11,191 nucleotides of DNA from JBHHYU01 sp046757725 (GTDB taxonomy: Bacteria > Desulfobacterota > Binatia > UBA9968): positions 1 to 11,191 of the forward strand of contig JBHHYU010000095.1 in the NCBI GenBank assembly GCA_046757725.1, written 5' to 3'. Shown piece after piece: positions 1-5,742 of this stretch. A program made the translations under genes and the position numbers. The notes beneath the pieces were generated by a model that did not search any database, was not told the origin of the DNA, and saw only the letters and a list, made by a program, of their open reading frames with translations. Every line of letters starts with the position of its first letter. Position 1 is the first letter of the stretch.

Positions 1-144
1 TTAATGAGCACGCGGCCCGATTGGGTCTACGGCAAAAAAGGATAGGGGATTCATATAGGTAGGTGTCAGGCCTGCGCTTGGGACGATCTGGTTCCCTCCC
101 TCCTTGTATCTGTACCATACGCCCGGATTTCTACCCTGGGATAA
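1..144. other. Intergenic DNA at left edge, no gene seen
   Basis: I see no supported coding region here on either strand. A GGTGTCAGGCCTGCGCTTG stretch at 62-80 loosely resembles the GGTCAGGTCTTG motif found upstream of RNA copies B and C, but it lies farther from the promoter (about 93 nt against 71-73 nt), so I do not treat it as the same site. Confidence 0.4.
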
Positions 145-157
145 TCATAGATTGGGC

Positions 158-187
158 TTGACAGGGCATTTGCCCATAGGATATATG
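158..187 (+). promoter_or_regulatory. Predicted sigma70 promoter of RNA copy A
   Basis: A perfect -35 box TTGACA (158-163) is followed after 18 nt by TATATG (182-187). The surrounding TTGGGCTTGACAGGG is shared with copies C and E and nearly so with B. The start point would be near 194. Confidence 0.65.
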
Positions 188-315
188 CTGACCACGGTCA
201 CGGTAAAGTCTGATCCTCGCCATGTTCGTATGATACCCCTCCTCGCGACCCTTCGGGTCGTCGCGTAGCTAATTCATGGGTAGGCTGGACACTCAACCCT
301 CAGCAGGTACGACTA

Positions 316-330
316 ATGGAACCGGGGTGA
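316..330 (+). other. Conserved mini-ORF MEPG-stop in copy A
   Basis: ATG GAA CCG GGG TGA, with a weak Shine-Dalgarno AGG about 8 nt upstream. The same four-codon frame (E or K at position 2) is present in copies A, B, C and D. It may be translated, or the sequence may be kept only as an RNA structural motif, because CCGGGG also forms the left arm of a hairpin. Confidence 0.4.
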
Positions 331-383
331 CGATAGCTCCCAGTCCACCCTTCGCACCATCACTGGCGTATCCGAAAATTCTG

Positions 384-429
384 ACGCCTTCGCGGGCGAA
401 GCTCGGCCCCCGAAGGCGTTTTATTTTTT
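384..429 (+). terminator. Intrinsic terminator of RNA copy A
   Basis: The stem ACGCCTTCG (384-392) pairs with CGAAGGCGT (411-419). After one C-C mismatch it continues with GGGC (394-397) against GCCC (406-409), leaving an 8-nt loop. A T-rich run, TTTTATTTTTT, follows. This is a strong rho-independent terminator. Confidence 0.85.
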
Positions 430-430
430 C

Positions 431-829
431 AAGCGATTGATACGAAAACGGTTCCAGAAGGTGCCAATGTAGACAGCCCTAAGGCGTTTTTCTTTGTCGC
501 TTTGAGGGCGTTGTAATGTATCACAGTGCCTAGGGAAGGCGGTCCCGGGTGCAGAGCACACCGATGAAAATGGACAGCGTGAGGAGAAGCGGAAGAGGAG
601 GGGAGAAAATCGCACGCCGGCCCGCGGCAAGCTGCAGGGTACCTAACCAAGAATTTCTCCTCTTTTAGGACACCGGATGTTTCTCAAACTCTTGCTCATA
701 ATCGTAACCCCGTCGCAAACTACAAGTAATAATAAGTGAAAGACTCACCGCAGAAAAATCACGGCAAACGGGACTGGGGGGTAACCCTATCGAGCAGGTG
801 AACAGAAGACCAGGAGAGGGAGGTAGGCG
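431..829. other. Intergenic region between RNA copy A and the patatin gene
   Basis: I find no convincing gene. An imperfect inverted repeat lies at about 591-665: AAGAGG and AGAAA on the left, separated by AGGGG, can pair with TTTCT-CCTCTT on the right across a GC-rich loop, and TTTTA follows. It could be a weak terminator or mRNA structure ahead of the patatin gene. A second T-rich run after CCTAAGGCG (about 479-495) resembles part of the copy A terminator. I see no clear promoter for the patatin gene here. Confidence 0.4.
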
Positions 830-2017
830 ATGCAATTTGATATGGTTTTTGAGGGCGGTGGCGCGAAAGGAATGGTATTCGTCGGAGCAATGAAGGCGTT
901 GGAAGCTGGCAACCATACCTCGGGGCGGGTCGTCGGCACCTCGGCCGGTGCGATCACGGCGACCCTGTTAGCGGTAGGGTATAACGCCGCCGACATGGAA
1001 AAGGCATTGGGGGAAAAGGATGATGAGGGGAATCCCGTATTCGCGTCGTTCATGGATCCTCCGGCGGCCGAGGACTTTACACCGGTGGATGTCGACGACA
1101 GCGTCACGATGAAACTCTTCAAAACAATCAATCTTCCGTTAATCCCGGAATGGGCCGAAGAAAGAGCCGACAAAGCAATTATCGCAAGGCTCATGGGTCT
1201 CAAGGCCTACGCGGTGCTTTTCTCGTTTATTGAGCGGGGCGGACTGTATGTCGGTAATGCATTCCTGGATTGGTTGCGCAAAAAACTCAAGGAGAAAGGT
1301 GCTAGCTACGCCGACATGACGTTAGCTCAGCTTTACGGAAAGACCGGCCGAGATCTGAGTCTGGTGGCAACGGATACGGCCGGCCATAACATGCTGGTGT
1401 TGAATCACCGGACGGCTCCGAATTGTCCGGTGGCTTGGGCGGTGCGGATGTCGATGAGCATTCCGTTTGCCTGGCATGAGGTCCGCTGGCAAGCCGCGTG
1501 GGATCCCTACCGTCGCTATAGTGAAGATGGGACCAGGGTGCAAAAGGAAATGAAGTTGGCTGGCCATACTATTGTCGATGGGGGCGTTTTGTCCAACTTC
1601 CCAATTGATATGCTGACATCCGACGAACCGTCGGTCAGGGCCGTCATGGGCGACACCATTCCCAAGCGGGAGGCTGTCCTCGGTCTGCTGATAGATGAGA
1701 TGCTCGAGGTCGAGAACGCGCCGCCTCCGCCGGACGACGATGAAAACGATGAGGAAGGCGTCGCCGGTAACATCAAGAAGCTCCGCACTGTGAAACGAGT
1801 GTCGCGACTCTTAAACACTATGATGAAGGCCCATGACAAGCGGCTCATCGGGGCGAACAAAGACCTGATATGCCACCTGCCCGCCGAGACATACGGTACT
1901 ATGGAATTCGACATGACCGATGAGAGGAAGGCCGCTCTTGTGGCGGCTGGTGAAAAGGCTATGAATGCACATTTGGCGGGTCGCCTGGGCCTCCAAGAAC
2001 GTACTTCATGGAGCTGA
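830..2017 (+). CDS. Patatin-like phospholipase (soluble)
   Basis: This 395-residue protein is predicted to hydrolyse acyl esters of phospholipids or related lipids with a Ser-Asp dyad. The oxyanion-hole motif GGGAKG is at residues 9-14, the nucleophile elbow GTSAG at 36-40 (Ser38), and the DGG motif gives Asp250 in IVDGGVLSNFP. All catalytic elements of a bacterial patatin are present. I see no signal peptide or clear membrane helix, so it is probably cytoplasmic and acts at the inner face of the membrane. An acidic stretch (PPPPDDDENDEEG) near residue 300 looks like a flexible linker. The ATG at 830 is well placed behind GGGAGGT (818-824). It follows RNA copy A by 400 nt. Patatins of this kind occur as stand-alone lipases and as effectors of cyclic-nucleotide defence systems (CapV type), but no nucleotidyltransferase is in the window, so an effector role is speculative. 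Confidence 0.9.
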   Translation: MQFDMVFEGGGAKGMVFVGAMKALEAGNHTSGRVVGTSAGAITATLLAVGYNAADMEKALGEKDDEGNPVFASFMDPPAAEDFTPVDVDDSVTMKLFKTINLPLIPEWAEERADKAIIARLMGLKAYAVLFSFIERGGLYVGNAFLDWLRKKLKEKGASYADMTLAQLYGKTGRDLSLVATDTAGHNMLVLNHRTAPNCPVAWAVRMSMSIPFAWHEVRWQAAWDPYRRYSEDGTRVQKEMKLAGHTIVDGGVLSNFPIDMLTSDEPSVRAVMGDTIPKREAVLGLLIDEMLEVENAPPPPDDDENDEEGVAGNIKKLRTVKRVSRLLNTMMKAHDKRLIGANKDLICHLPAETYGTMEFDMTDERKAALVAAGEKAMNAHLAGRLGLQERTSWS

Positions 2018-2018
2018 C

Positions 2019-2030
2019 GGGCATATGCCC
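2019..2030. repeat. Palindrome GGGCATATGCCC just after the patatin stop
   Basis: A perfect 12-bp palindrome begins two bases after the stop codon. It is followed by CCGGG and, after several bases, by CTTTT. It may be a weak terminator or a protein binding site. It is too short to say more. Confidence 0.3.
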
Positions 2031-2164
2031 CCGGGCTGTTTGCGCTTTTCATGGCGATGCGCTTTCTGTTGGATGCCGGGTCAGGTGACATGAAAAAGGA
2101 GATCAACCTCCAGCAAGATGGTGGGGCGCAGCAATCCCACCTCTCTCGAAAGGAGGCGACCCCC

Positions 2165-2575
2165 ATGCTGTACGTCGGCATAGATTATCACAAACGGTAC
2201 TCCCAAGTGAACGCCCTCGACGAGCAGGGCCAGAAGCGGGCCAGCGCCCGCCTCCCCAATGACTTCAGCGCGCTCTAGGCCTTTTTCGACTCCCTCGGCG
2301 AGCCCTGCCAAGCTGTTCTGGAGGCCGGGTGGAACTGGGGCCTCATGTATGACTGGCTGGAGCAGGTGCAGAATGTCACCGCGGTCTAGCTCGCGCACCC
2401 CTACCGCACCCGGGCGATTGCGATTGCGGCCGCCCAGGTGAAGATCGATGCGATTGATGCGCACACGCTGGGCCAGCTGCTGCGGGCAGGCCTGATCCCC
2501 CGGGCTCACATCCCGAGTCCGGACACCCGCCGGCTACGGGCGCTTGCTGGCAGCGGTGGTCGCGCTGGAGATTGA
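2165..2575 (+). pseudogene. IS110-family transposase remnant (N-terminal DEDD domain only)
   Basis: The frame from ATG 2165 begins MLYVGIDYHKRYSQVNALDE, typical of the IS110 RuvC-like domain, with the first catalytic Asp in GIDYHK. Reading on in the same frame gives VLEAGWNWGLMYDWLEQV (the Glu region) and VKIDAIDAHTLGQLLRAG (the paired Asp region). Two in-frame TAG codons (2276-2278 and 2387-2389) interrupt it, and it ends at TGA 2573-2575 after RRLRAL, where a full protein would continue for about 200 more residues. A +1 shift near 2540 briefly gives LLAAVVALEIDV, so a small deletion or frameshift may lie there. The C-terminal serine-containing domain is missing. It is dead DNA between the patatin gene and RNA copy B, and evidence of past transposition. 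A GAAAGGAGG ribosome site lies just upstream of 2165. Confidence 0.85.
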
Positions 2576-2594
2576 TGTGATCGGGAGAACCGAG

Positions 2595-2625
2595 GGTCAG
2601 GTCTTGCAATCACACATCACTCCTC
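2595..2625 (+). repeat. GGTCAGGTCTTG motif upstream of RNA copy B
   Basis: GGTCAGGTCTTGCAATC followed by ACAT matches GGTCAGGTCTTGAATC followed by TTGACAT at 4374, upstream of copy C. The distances to the TTGACA box are nearly equal (71 and 73 nt). The phrase resembles the ends of REP-like repeats mobilised by IS200/RAYT-type transposases, but that is from memory and unchecked. Here it directly abuts the IS110 remnant. Confidence 0.5.
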
Positions 2626-2665
2626 TTCTTTGTGTGCGTTTGGTTAAGAGAATCGTGGTTTGGTC

Positions 2666-2696
2666 TTGACAGGGGGACAGCCGATCAGGGTACAAA
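2666..2696 (+). promoter_or_regulatory. Predicted promoter of RNA copy B
   Basis: TTGACA at 2666-2671 and TACAAA at 2691-2696 are 19 nt apart. The -10 box and spacing are weaker than in copies A and E but match copy C exactly. Confidence 0.5.
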
Positions 2697-2790
2697 GAGA
2701 GCATCTCCAGGCGGCCCTTCGGCTTGTCGCCTGGTTGGTCGGTAAAGTGAACACCCAACTCTCAACCCTCAACTATTAGCGGGTAGTGTA

Positions 2791-2805
2791 ATGAAACCGG
2801 GGTGA
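2791..2805 (+). other. Conserved mini-ORF MKPG-stop in copy B
   Basis: ATG AAA CCG GGG TGA. The second codon differs from copies A and C (GAA), while the other codons and the stop are identical. Confidence 0.4.
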
Positions 2806-2861
2806 CGATAGTCTCCGGCCCACTTGCGGCACAATCCTTGGTGCTTCAGACGATTCAGACG

Positions 2862-2906
2862 CCTCGGGGGCCACAGTACTGCCCGCGAAGACAATTTATT
2901 TTCTTT
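2862..2906 (+). terminator. Degenerate intrinsic terminator of RNA copy B
   Basis: GGGC (2868-2871) pairs with GCCC (2881-2884). After a G-G mismatch, TCG (2864-2866) pairs with CGA (2886-2888), and C2862 pairs with G2890. ACAATTTATTTTCTTT follows. It is weaker than in copy A but still terminator-like. Confidence 0.55.
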
Positions 2907-3044
2907 GAAGATGTGCGAAGGTTAGAATAAGCACTAGACATGTCGTGGAACTACTGAAAACTACTAGAGGACTAGTGTGGTAACAGGGGCGTGAATTCCT
3001 GATCGAAAAGATCCGTCCTTTAAGGAGCGTGAAAGGAGTGGAGG

Positions 3045-4247
3045 ATGGCAGGGCAAGGCTTTACCCGAAGTGAATGGAAGAAGATCTGGGAAAAGCTGGA
3101 ATCGGACCCTGCCCGGTATGGCTTGCCGGATCGGGTGTATGGATCAGTCGTGCTAGCTTCATTTAACATTCGAAAGCTCGGCTCTGCCGTCAGTCGAAAC
3201 AAGGACACTTGGGAGTTTTTGGCGGCCGTGTGCCGACGATTCGATTTGCTAGCGGTTCAGGAAATCCAGGACGAGCTAAGCGGCTTGCGGGTGCTGCGAG
3301 GCATGATGGGTCCAGAATTCGACATGATCGTATCGGACAAGACCGGGGTCTTTCCTGGAGAACCGGGCGTCGGTGAACGATTGGGCTTCATCTTCAATAG
3401 CTCGATCGTGCATCGTACGGAGATTGCGACAGATATTTCCTACGATCGATCCAAGGTACTGGGTACAATATCTCTACATAACGACGAGATTCACGCGGCC
3501 ATGGCGCCGTATGCCAAGAAGCTAAGAAACTATCTTGTCAAGATGCAAGAGTTCGATTTGGGCACTCGCCCCACTAAACCGAAAAAGCCCAAATTCAAGG
3601 TCAAGATGCCCACGTTTCTTACATTCATCCGATCTCCTTTCTGCGTGAGCTTCGAAGTTAGGGGGCATCCGGGAAGCAAGTCGTACCAGTTTATGGCGGT
3701 CAACGCACACTTGTACTTCGGGGAGTACATGTCGGACCGTCGGCAAGAGTTTGATGCGTTGATGGAGTGGATCATCGCTAGGCTAAAGGAGAAGGACAAG
3801 GCTTATTACCCGAACTTCATTCTCTTAGGTGACCTCAACCTCGACTTTAACAAACCAGAGACAGATCGTGGAAGGATCGAAAAGCACCTCAAGGGGTTCG
3901 ACGCTCAATTTGGCGACGAAGCATATGTAAACCTCCCTTTCCTAGATCCCCACCCAGCGCGAAATGATGTCTTTCGAACCAATGCCCGCCTGAATCAGAC
4001 GTTCGACCAGATCGGTCTCTTCTTCCGGGATACGCGTTTCCCAACTCATAGGGATAATGCCAACATGGGGCGGGACGAACGCGGTCCCGATTACGGTGTG
4101 TTTGATTTCGTAAACCTATTCAGTGAATCGCTGAACAATAAGCCGATAGCTGCTTTGAGCAGGAATGCGAAGGAGAAGTTCTACGCGCGTTTTGAACACA
4201 AGTTGAGCGACCACATGCCGCTGTGGCTTCGACTGCCCCTGCCGTGA
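3045..4247 (+). CDS. Endonuclease/exonuclease/phosphatase (EEP) family protein
   Basis: This 400-residue protein has the DNase I-like metal-dependent phosphoesterase fold. Motifs in order are SFNIRKLG (Asn41), VQEIQ (Glu73, metal ligand), GERLGFIFN (110-118), RSPFCVSF (from 196), VNAHLYFG (His222), LLGDLNLDF (Asp263, Asn265), QTFDQIGL (Asp321) and the terminal SDHMPLW (Asp389, His390). All expected catalytic positions are present, so it is probably active. The substrate cannot be read from the sequence. The family includes DNases, sphingomyelinases, inositol phosphatases and nucleotide phosphodiesterases. I see no signal peptide or membrane helix, which suggests a cytoplasmic protein. Lysine-rich residues 177-188 form an insertion. 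The ATG at 3045 sits behind AAGGAG (3033-3038). RNA copy B lies directly upstream, and the gene stands alone between copies B and C. Confidence 0.88.
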   Translation: MAGQGFTRSEWKKIWEKLESDPARYGLPDRVYGSVVLASFNIRKLGSAVSRNKDTWEFLAAVCRRFDLLAVQEIQDELSGLRVLRGMMGPEFDMIVSDKTGVFPGEPGVGERLGFIFNSSIVHRTEIATDISYDRSKVLGTISLHNDEIHAAMAPYAKKLRNYLVKMQEFDLGTRPTKPKKPKFKVKMPTFLTFIRSPFCVSFEVRGHPGSKSYQFMAVNAHLYFGEYMSDRRQEFDALMEWIIARLKEKDKAYYPNFILLGDLNLDFNKPETDRGRIEKHLKGFDAQFGDEAYVNLPFLDPHPARNDVFRTNARLNQTFDQIGLFFRDTRFPTHRDNANMGRDERGPDYGVFDFVNLFSESLNNKPIAALSRNAKEKFYARFEHKLSDHMPLWLRLPLP

Positions 4248-4433
4248 GACCGACGCAGTGGACCGCTCTGTGATAGTGGACTCAATATGCTCGCCTTCGG
4301 CCTCACATCGGCAGGCACATATGGCTCCCAAGGAAAGGCAAGAAATATATAAGGCGCTCGGGTCAAGGCCGGGGGTCAGGTCTTGAATCTTGACATTTCC
4401 CAAGCCACTGTCCAGATAACTCACTTGAGACAA
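4248..4433. other. Intergenic region after the EEP gene with the GGTCAGGTCTTG motif
   Basis: I find no gene and no clear terminator after the EEP stop. GGTCAGGTCTTGAATC at 4374-4389 is the counterpart of the motif before copy B. GTCAAG just upstream can pair with CTTGAC shortly downstream. TATATAAGG near 4346 is AT-rich but has no good -35 partner. Confidence 0.4.
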
Positions 4434-4446
4434 CCACGGTTTGGGC

Positions 4447-4477
4447 TTGACAGGGAGTGTACCTATCGGGGTACAAA
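4447..4477 (+). promoter_or_regulatory. Predicted promoter of RNA copy C
   Basis: The core GGTTTGGGCTTGACAGGG matches copies A and E. The -10 TACAAA is identical to copy B. It probably drives the membrane-protein gene at 4702 and possibly the genes after it. Confidence 0.55.
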
Positions 4478-4572
4478 GGAGCTCCCTCCAGACGCGCCTT
4501 CGGATTGTCGCGTGGTTGGTGGCTATAGCGAGTACTCAATTCTCAACCCTTAGTCCTCAGCAGGTACTACTA

Positions 4573-4587
4573 ATGGAACCGGGGTGA
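4573..4587 (+). other. Conserved mini-ORF MEPG-stop in copy C
   Basis: ATG GAA CCG GGG TGA, identical to copy A including the preceding ACTA. A possible Shine-Dalgarno AGCAGG lies about 8 nt upstream. Confidence 0.4.
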
Positions 4588-4701
4588 TCATCGCATCCCG
4601 TGGCGCCCGCTTGGAGCTTTCAAGGAAGGGCGCAACCCAGCGTACGGCATAGGAAGAGTAAAAGACACTTCGGTCACGATTCTATTTGGAGCGAGGGGGC
4701 G

Positions 4702-5589
4702 ATGTCTGAAATGGTAATTCTCGAAGTTATCATCGGGCTCGTGTTCGTTTATCTCATTCTGAGTCTGATATGCAGTGCCGTGCAAGAGACTATTGCCGCT
4801 GTTTGCGGTTGGAGGTCGAACACCCTACAAGAAGGCATTCAGAACCTGTTAGATGATCCAAACATCAAGGACGCAGCAGGGAACGTCCGAGACTTGAAGG
4901 AGGAAGTCTATAACCATCCGTTGGTAAATAAGCTCGCGAAGAAAGGCAAACGCCCCTCCTATGTCCCGGCGCGAAATTTCGCCGTTGCCCTTTTGGACGT
5001 CCTAAAGGATCCTAATGCAAGCGGCGGACCGCTCACGGAGGCTAGGGCCACTGTAGATAATCTGCCTCATGGACCCGTTAGAAAGGCGCTTGCCGGCCTG
5101 ATCGACACCGCCCAGGGCGACATCGCGCAGGTACGCAAGAATATCGAAACCTGGTTCGATGATTCGATGGATCGCGTGTCGGGCTGGTACAAGCGGAACG
5201 CCCACAAATGGATGGTGGGAATCGCATTAGGACTCACCATTTTCATGAACGTCGACTCTGTCGAAATCTCGCGGCGATTGTGGAAAGACCCGCAATTGCG
5301 GGCGCAGGTAGTTGCACAGGCAGATGTTTTGGTTGACAAAAACGCAACCGAGCTTGAGAAGGAGACAATTAAGAACCTTCAGCAAGAACTCAACGAACTG
5401 CCGGTCGGTTGGGATATACCGTCACTGAAGTCGCTCGGGGCCAACCCTTGGTCGCTTATACCGAAAGTTGTCGGCTTGATCCTTACAACGATTGCCGTTT
5501 CGCTGGGTGCCCCTTTTTGGTTTGACGGGCTCAATAAGCTGCTAAATATTCGGGCCGCCGGGCGGCGACCGGAGAAAGCAGCACCCTAA
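4702..5589 (+). CDS. Conserved integral membrane protein of unknown function
   Basis: The start at ATG 4702 (behind GAGGGGG) gives 295 residues. A GTG at 4600 would add 34 residues of leader hairpin sequence and is unlikely. The protein begins with a hydrophobic helix at about residues 5-27 (VILEVIIGLVFVYLILSLICS). A long soluble part follows, with the motif WFDDSMDRVSGWYKR at 151-165. Two more hydrophobic segments lie at about 170-186 and 250-274, the last ending in GAPFWFD (269-275) followed by LNKLLNIR. I recognise this pattern from uncharacterised bacterial proteins in which the WFD-MDRVSGWYKR and LGAPFWFD motifs are conserved, but I know of no assigned function. It has its own leader (copy C), and the lipoprotein gene follows after 153 nt with a partial leader (copy D). 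Confidence 0.8.
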   Translation: MSEMVILEVIIGLVFVYLILSLICSAVQETIAAVCGWRSNTLQEGIQNLLDDPNIKDAAGNVRDLKEEVYNHPLVNKLAKKGKRPSYVPARNFAVALLDVLKDPNASGGPLTEARATVDNLPHGPVRKALAGLIDTAQGDIAQVRKNIETWFDDSMDRVSGWYKRNAHKWMVGIALGLTIFMNVDSVEISRRLWKDPQLRAQVVAQADVLVDKNATELEKETIKNLQQELNELPVGWDIPSLKSLGANPWSLIPKVVGLILTTIAVSLGAPFWFDGLNKLLNIRAAGRRPEKAAP

Positions 5590-5642
5590 GGAAACGTCGT
5601 GGGTAGGGAAAGCGTCTCAGGGAGGCAGGAAACCTTTGAAAG

Positions 5643-5703
5643 TGGGGAAACCAAGGCTCCCCAAGAGTAGCATGAAACCGGGGTGACCAGAGCCCCCGGG
5701 CCA
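5643..5703 (+). ncRNA. Recurrent leader element, copy D (3' half only)
   Basis: A hairpin TGGGGA (5643-5648) / TCCCCA (5658-5663) takes the place of the CTTCGG hairpin of the other copies. The mini-ORF ATG AAA CCG GGG TGA (5672-5686) follows, and its CCGGGG (5678-5683) pairs with CCCCGG (5694-5699), the best such pairing among the copies. No TTGACA promoter is recognisable upstream, so this copy probably sits inside an mRNA started at copy C, or it is a decayed copy. The lipoprotein start is 40 nt downstream. Confidence 0.55.
5672..5686 (+). other. Conserved mini-ORF MKPG-stop in copy D
   Basis: ATG AAA CCG GGG TGA. It persists here although the promoter half of the element is not recognisable, which suggests this 3' module is the most constrained part. 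Confidence 0.4.
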
Positions 5704-5742
5704 GCTCAAGCGAGGCAACGTTTTATGAATTGGGAGGTTGTC

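Larger units (their letters stand above)
145..430 (+). ncRNA. Recurrent leader/ncRNA element, copy A (complete, with terminator)
   Basis: This is the most complete copy of an element seen five times in the window. In order it shows a TTGACA/TATATG promoter, a spacer with the inverted repeat TGACC-ac-GGTCA, a hairpin at 244-265 (GACCC/GGGTC inside CGC/GCG, UUCG-like loop), a G-poor ACTCAACCCTCAGCAGG segment, the mini-ORF MEPG-stop at 316-330 and an intrinsic terminator at 384-429. The predicted transcript runs from about 194 to 430, roughly 235 nt. The terminator ends 400 nt before the next gene. It could therefore be a free-standing small RNA or a leader with an attenuator for the downstream patatin. 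I do not recognise the family. The structure is by eye, with no folding calculation. Confidence 0.7.
2651..2910 (+). ncRNA. Recurrent leader/ncRNA element, copy B (with terminator)
   Basis: This copy has the promoter TTGACA (2666-2671) and a hairpin CCAGGCG (2707-2713) / CGCCTGG (2728-2734) closed by GCC-CTTC-GGC. Next comes GGTAAAGTGAACACCCAAC with further CTCAACCCTCAAC, then the mini-ORF MKPG-stop (2791-2805). The CCGGGG of the mini-ORF pairs with CTCCGG (2813-2818). A degenerate terminator at 2862-2906 aligns with that of copy A, and the flanking CAGACGCC and ATTTATTTT sequences are also shared. The predicted transcript is about 2703-2906, roughly 200 nt. It belongs to the short subtype, like copy C, without the extra spacer hairpin of A and E. 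It lies about 140 nt before the EEP gene. Confidence 0.7.
4434..4633 (+). ncRNA. Recurrent leader/ncRNA element, copy C (reads into gene)
   Basis: This copy shows TTGACA (4447-4452) and TACAAA (4472-4477) 19 nt apart, then a hairpin ACGCG (4492-4496) / CGCGT (4509-4513) around CCTTCGG. The G-poor segment with CTCAATTCTCAACCC follows, then CAGCAGGTACTACTA and the mini-ORF MEPG-stop (4573-4587), whose CGGGG (4580-4584) can pair with TCCCG (4596-4600). Instead of a terminator it carries a stable hairpin GCGCCC-g-CTTG (4603-4613) / CAAG-gaa-GGGCGC (4621-4633) with no T-run. It therefore looks like a 5' leader of the membrane-protein gene at 4702 rather than a free RNA. Confidence 0.65.

Noticed and set aside
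145..345. Cyclic di-GMP-I (GEMM) riboswitch, because ACCGGGGTGACGA looks a little like the 3' end of that motif
   Set aside because: The conserved GCAAA and GACGCAAAGCC parts of GEMM and its tetraloop-receptor arrangement are absent, so only a short GC-rich resemblance remains.
421..650. Antisense ORFs opposite the region between copy A and the patatin
   Set aside because: They have arginine- and serine-rich low-complexity translations, no ribosome sites and no recognisable motif. A faint tRNA-like look of the same DNA does not give a cloverleaf.
2165..2575. IS110 gene translated through its two TAG codons by amber recoding
   Set aside because: Other genes in the window show no in-frame TAG, the C-terminal half is missing, and ordinary decay explains both stops.
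2651..2910. Copy B as an IS110 bridge RNA
   Set aside because: Related copies A, C and E have no transposase beside them, and the element carries its own promoter and terminator. The point is kept only as a check under the IS110 finding.
4600..4701. GTG 4600 as the start of the membrane protein
   Set aside because: It lies inside the leader hairpin with no ribosome site, and ATG 4702 has GAGGGGG upstream and begins directly with the first membrane helix.
5683..5742. GTG 5683 as the start of the lipoprotein
   Set aside because: It lies in the leader element and would add 20 residues in front of a well-formed lipoprotein signal peptide that starts at ATG 5743.
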